A DNA stretch of 39,840 bases from a virus, in the IMG/VR virus record IMGVR_UViG_3300032236_000566, positions 1 to 39,840 of that record; one strand, written 5' to 3'. A program made the position numbers and the translations under genes. The notes beneath the pieces were generated by a model. It made no database searches, was not told the DNA's origin, and saw only the letters and a program-made list of their open reading frames with translations. Shown here one piece after another: positions 38,681 to 39,840 of the stretch (position 1 is the stretch's first letter; each line of letters begins with the position of its first letter).

Positions 38681-38976
38681 ACACAGGCGAGAAGTTAGCA
38701 ATCAACGGCGGTATGGCTGCTCTGCTAGCCAAGGTCGATTGGTCTAAGAAAGCTGACGAGTGGTTCGATTCGCTAGAGACAGGAACTCGCTTTACTTCCG
38801 AGAACCTTATCGAAGCAATCGGATTGCCGGACAGCCGTTATCCAAACTCCAATAATGCAGTCGGTGCAAAGATTCGCACTTGGTCGCATCGTCGCGCTAT
38901 TGACCGCGTAGGCTTTATGAAGGCTGACCGCACCGTGTCCCATGCCCGCACCATCTTTCTATGGGAGAAAAACTAA
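38677..38976 (+). CDS. Hypothetical protein, possible winged helix, 99 aa
   Basis: ATGA overlap with recT. It has helices and a basic end (GTRFTSENLIEAIGLPDSRY, AVGAKIRTWSHRRAIDRVGF, SHARTIFLWEKN). This spacing resembles a small winged-helix DNA-binding fold seen in some phage recombination operons. No clear family. Confidence 0.65.
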   Translation: MNTGEKLAINGGMAALLAKVDWSKKADEWFDSLETGTRFTSENLIEAIGLPDSRYPNSNNAVGAKIRTWSHRRAIDRVGFMKADRTVSHARTIFLWEKN

Positions 38977-39122
38977 TGTACAAAAACCACATTAAGCGTC
39001 TCGGTAAGTACACAGTTTTCTGTGGCATCAACACACGCCAATTGTCGATCGGTCTGATGCTTGATAAGAACTGCATCGCCTTTGACTTCGGCATTGTCTG
39101 GATCAGTTTGGGGTGGAACTAA
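38976..39122 (+). CDS. Hypothetical protein, 48 aa
   Basis: TAATG overlaps at both ends. The sequence is hydrophobic towards the end (CIAFDFGIVWISLGW) with two Cys. It reads as a small beta protein. Only the tight coupling supports it. Confidence 0.55.
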   Translation: MYKNHIKRLGKYTVFCGINTRQLSIGLMLDKNCIAFDFGIVWISLGWN

Positions 39123-39481
39123 TGACCGTTACCCCAATGCAAGTGGAAGCAAGGTTGCTTCAGTTGTCGAAAGAAATCGACGAAGCGCAGTTCGCATTGA
39201 ACGACGCAGAGAAGCAATACTTCACCGCTAAGGCTGACCTAGAGATTGCTCTTGCCCATTCGCGCAAGAACATGATGGGTGCTCGTACTGAAGCAGGTAA
39301 GGCTCTGACCGCTACTGAGCGCGAGGATTTAGCTTTGCTTGAGAACGAGGACTTGCACCGCCTGATGGCATCAGCAGAAATACTTGTACGCGCTTGCCGG
39401 GGAAATGTTGCCCGCATCAAGGAACAAGTAGATATTGCTCGCTCTATTGGAACATCTGTTCGAACAAGTATGGAAGCCTAA
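39122..39481 (+). CDS. Coiled-coil protein, 119 aa
   Basis: ATG at 39122; a GTG three codons earlier is inside the previous gene. Long charged heptad-rich helices (VEARLLQLSKEIDEAQFALN; SAEILVRACRGNVARIKEQV) with a short break at about 50-60. It lies between recT and the Cas4-like gene, where phages often carry exonuclease partners or nuclease inhibitors. Function unknown. Confidence 0.65.
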   Translation: MTVTPMQVEARLLQLSKEIDEAQFALNDAEKQYFTAKADLEIALAHSRKNMMGARTEAGKALTATEREDLALLENEDLHRLMASAEILVRACRGNVARIKEQVDIARSIGTSVRTSMEA

Positions 39482-39840
39482 TGAGCGAAGATACAAGCGT
39501 ATTCCTATACAAGTTCCTTACAGGAGCACTCCTGGCCCAAGACGGTCAACGCGACCGCTCTTTGCAAAAAGAGATTGGACCTTCACAACTTGGTGGCTGT
39601 CGCCGTCAGGTGTACTACCAGCTCATTGAGCAACCCGAAGTTAACACCACCGAGAAGTTACCGGCGATGCTCGGTACTTTTATCCACGAAGGAATCGCAA
39701 AAGCAATCAAGCGCGAAGATCCCTTTGGTGACAACTTGCTTATCGAACAAGAGTTAAATGAGTTCGGTATTCCCGCTCACACCGATTTGTACATTCGTGA
39801 CAAACGACTTGTGGTGGATTGGAAAACAACTACTAAAGCC
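39481..39840 (+). CDS. Cas4-like PD-(D/E)XK exonuclease, N-terminal part (continues at base 1)
   Basis: The start codon overlaps the coiled-coil stop (TAATG). The N-terminal region has GPSQLGGCRRQVYYQL with the first iron-sulphur Cys, and MLGTFIHEGI with the conserved His of RecB/Cas4 nucleases. From 39718 the sequence equals the left end, so the C-terminal part (1-447) completes a 227-aa enzyme. No second copy of the gene exists; the overlap is from circle closure. Confidence 0.88.
   Translation, partial: MSEDTSVFLYKFLTGALLAQDGQRDRSLQKEIGPSQLGGCRRQVYYQLIEQPEVNTTEKLPAMLGTFIHEGIAKAIKREDPFGDNLLIEQELNEFGIPAHTDLYIRDKRLVVDWKTTTKA
39718..39840. repeat. Terminal direct repeat, right copy (circle closure)
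   Basis: Exact second copy of bases 1-123. Removing it gives a 39,717-bp circle in which the Cas4-like gene starting at 39481 reads through to its stop at 447. Confidence 0.9.

Overview
The window is a complete, circularly closed phage genome. The first 123 bases (1-123) are repeated exactly at the end (39718-39840), so the unique circle is 39,717 bp, and one nuclease gene runs across the join. A WhiB-like protein, a proteasome-like Ntn hydrolase, frequent GTG/TTG starts and the peptidoglycan hydrolases point to an actinobacterial host. The moderate GC content (not the very high GC of soil actinophages) and the gene set resemble uncultured freshwater actinophages; the host is inferred. I see no integrase, repressor, tRNA, DNA polymerase or replicative helicase, so the phage is probably lytic and relies on host replication.

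Layout. (1) Right end through the join to 6406, plus strand: a sigma70-like promoter upstream of 37877 leads into RecT/Bet, a coiled-coil protein, a Cas4-like nuclease, WhiB, a possible replication organiser, a Holliday-junction resolvase, a run of very small Cys-rich proteins, a C5 cytosine methyltransferase split into two genes with a third overlapping reading frame inside it, an FmdB-like zinc ribbon, a secreted lysozyme-like protein, HNH, SSB and a small HTH protein. (2) 6607-8644, minus strand: five genes of unknown function. Two type II hammerhead ribozymes lie between them, each starting right after a UAA stop. (3) 8645-9881: about 1.2 kb without convincing genes. From about 9082 to 9811 it holds a dense array of hairpins and long-range helices that looks like a large ornate RNA of the GOLLD/ROOL kind. 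(4) 9882-12621: zinc ribbon, dNMP kinase and large terminase. (5) 12687-31827: basic small proteins, portal, four large putative internal-virion proteins, a promoter, scaffold, major capsid protein with an inserted domain, a strong terminator, connector/tail proteins, and fibre proteins including three tandem paralogues. (6) 31850-33750: lysis genes (membrane proteins, NlpC/P60-like hydrolase, amidase, holin-like). (7) 33761-37752: more virion surface proteins with internal repeats, a small HTH protein, a metallophosphoesterase, and a proteasome-like gene on the opposite strand.

The genes read as one programme: early recombination and host-takeover functions, a separately controlled minus-strand block next to a structured RNA, then packaging, virion and lysis genes. 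The lack of a tape-measure gene, together with large proteins next to the portal, suggests a short-tailed (podovirus-like) virion. The strongest unusual signals are the two hammerhead ribozymes, the large structured RNA region, and the doubly coding methyltransferase locus.
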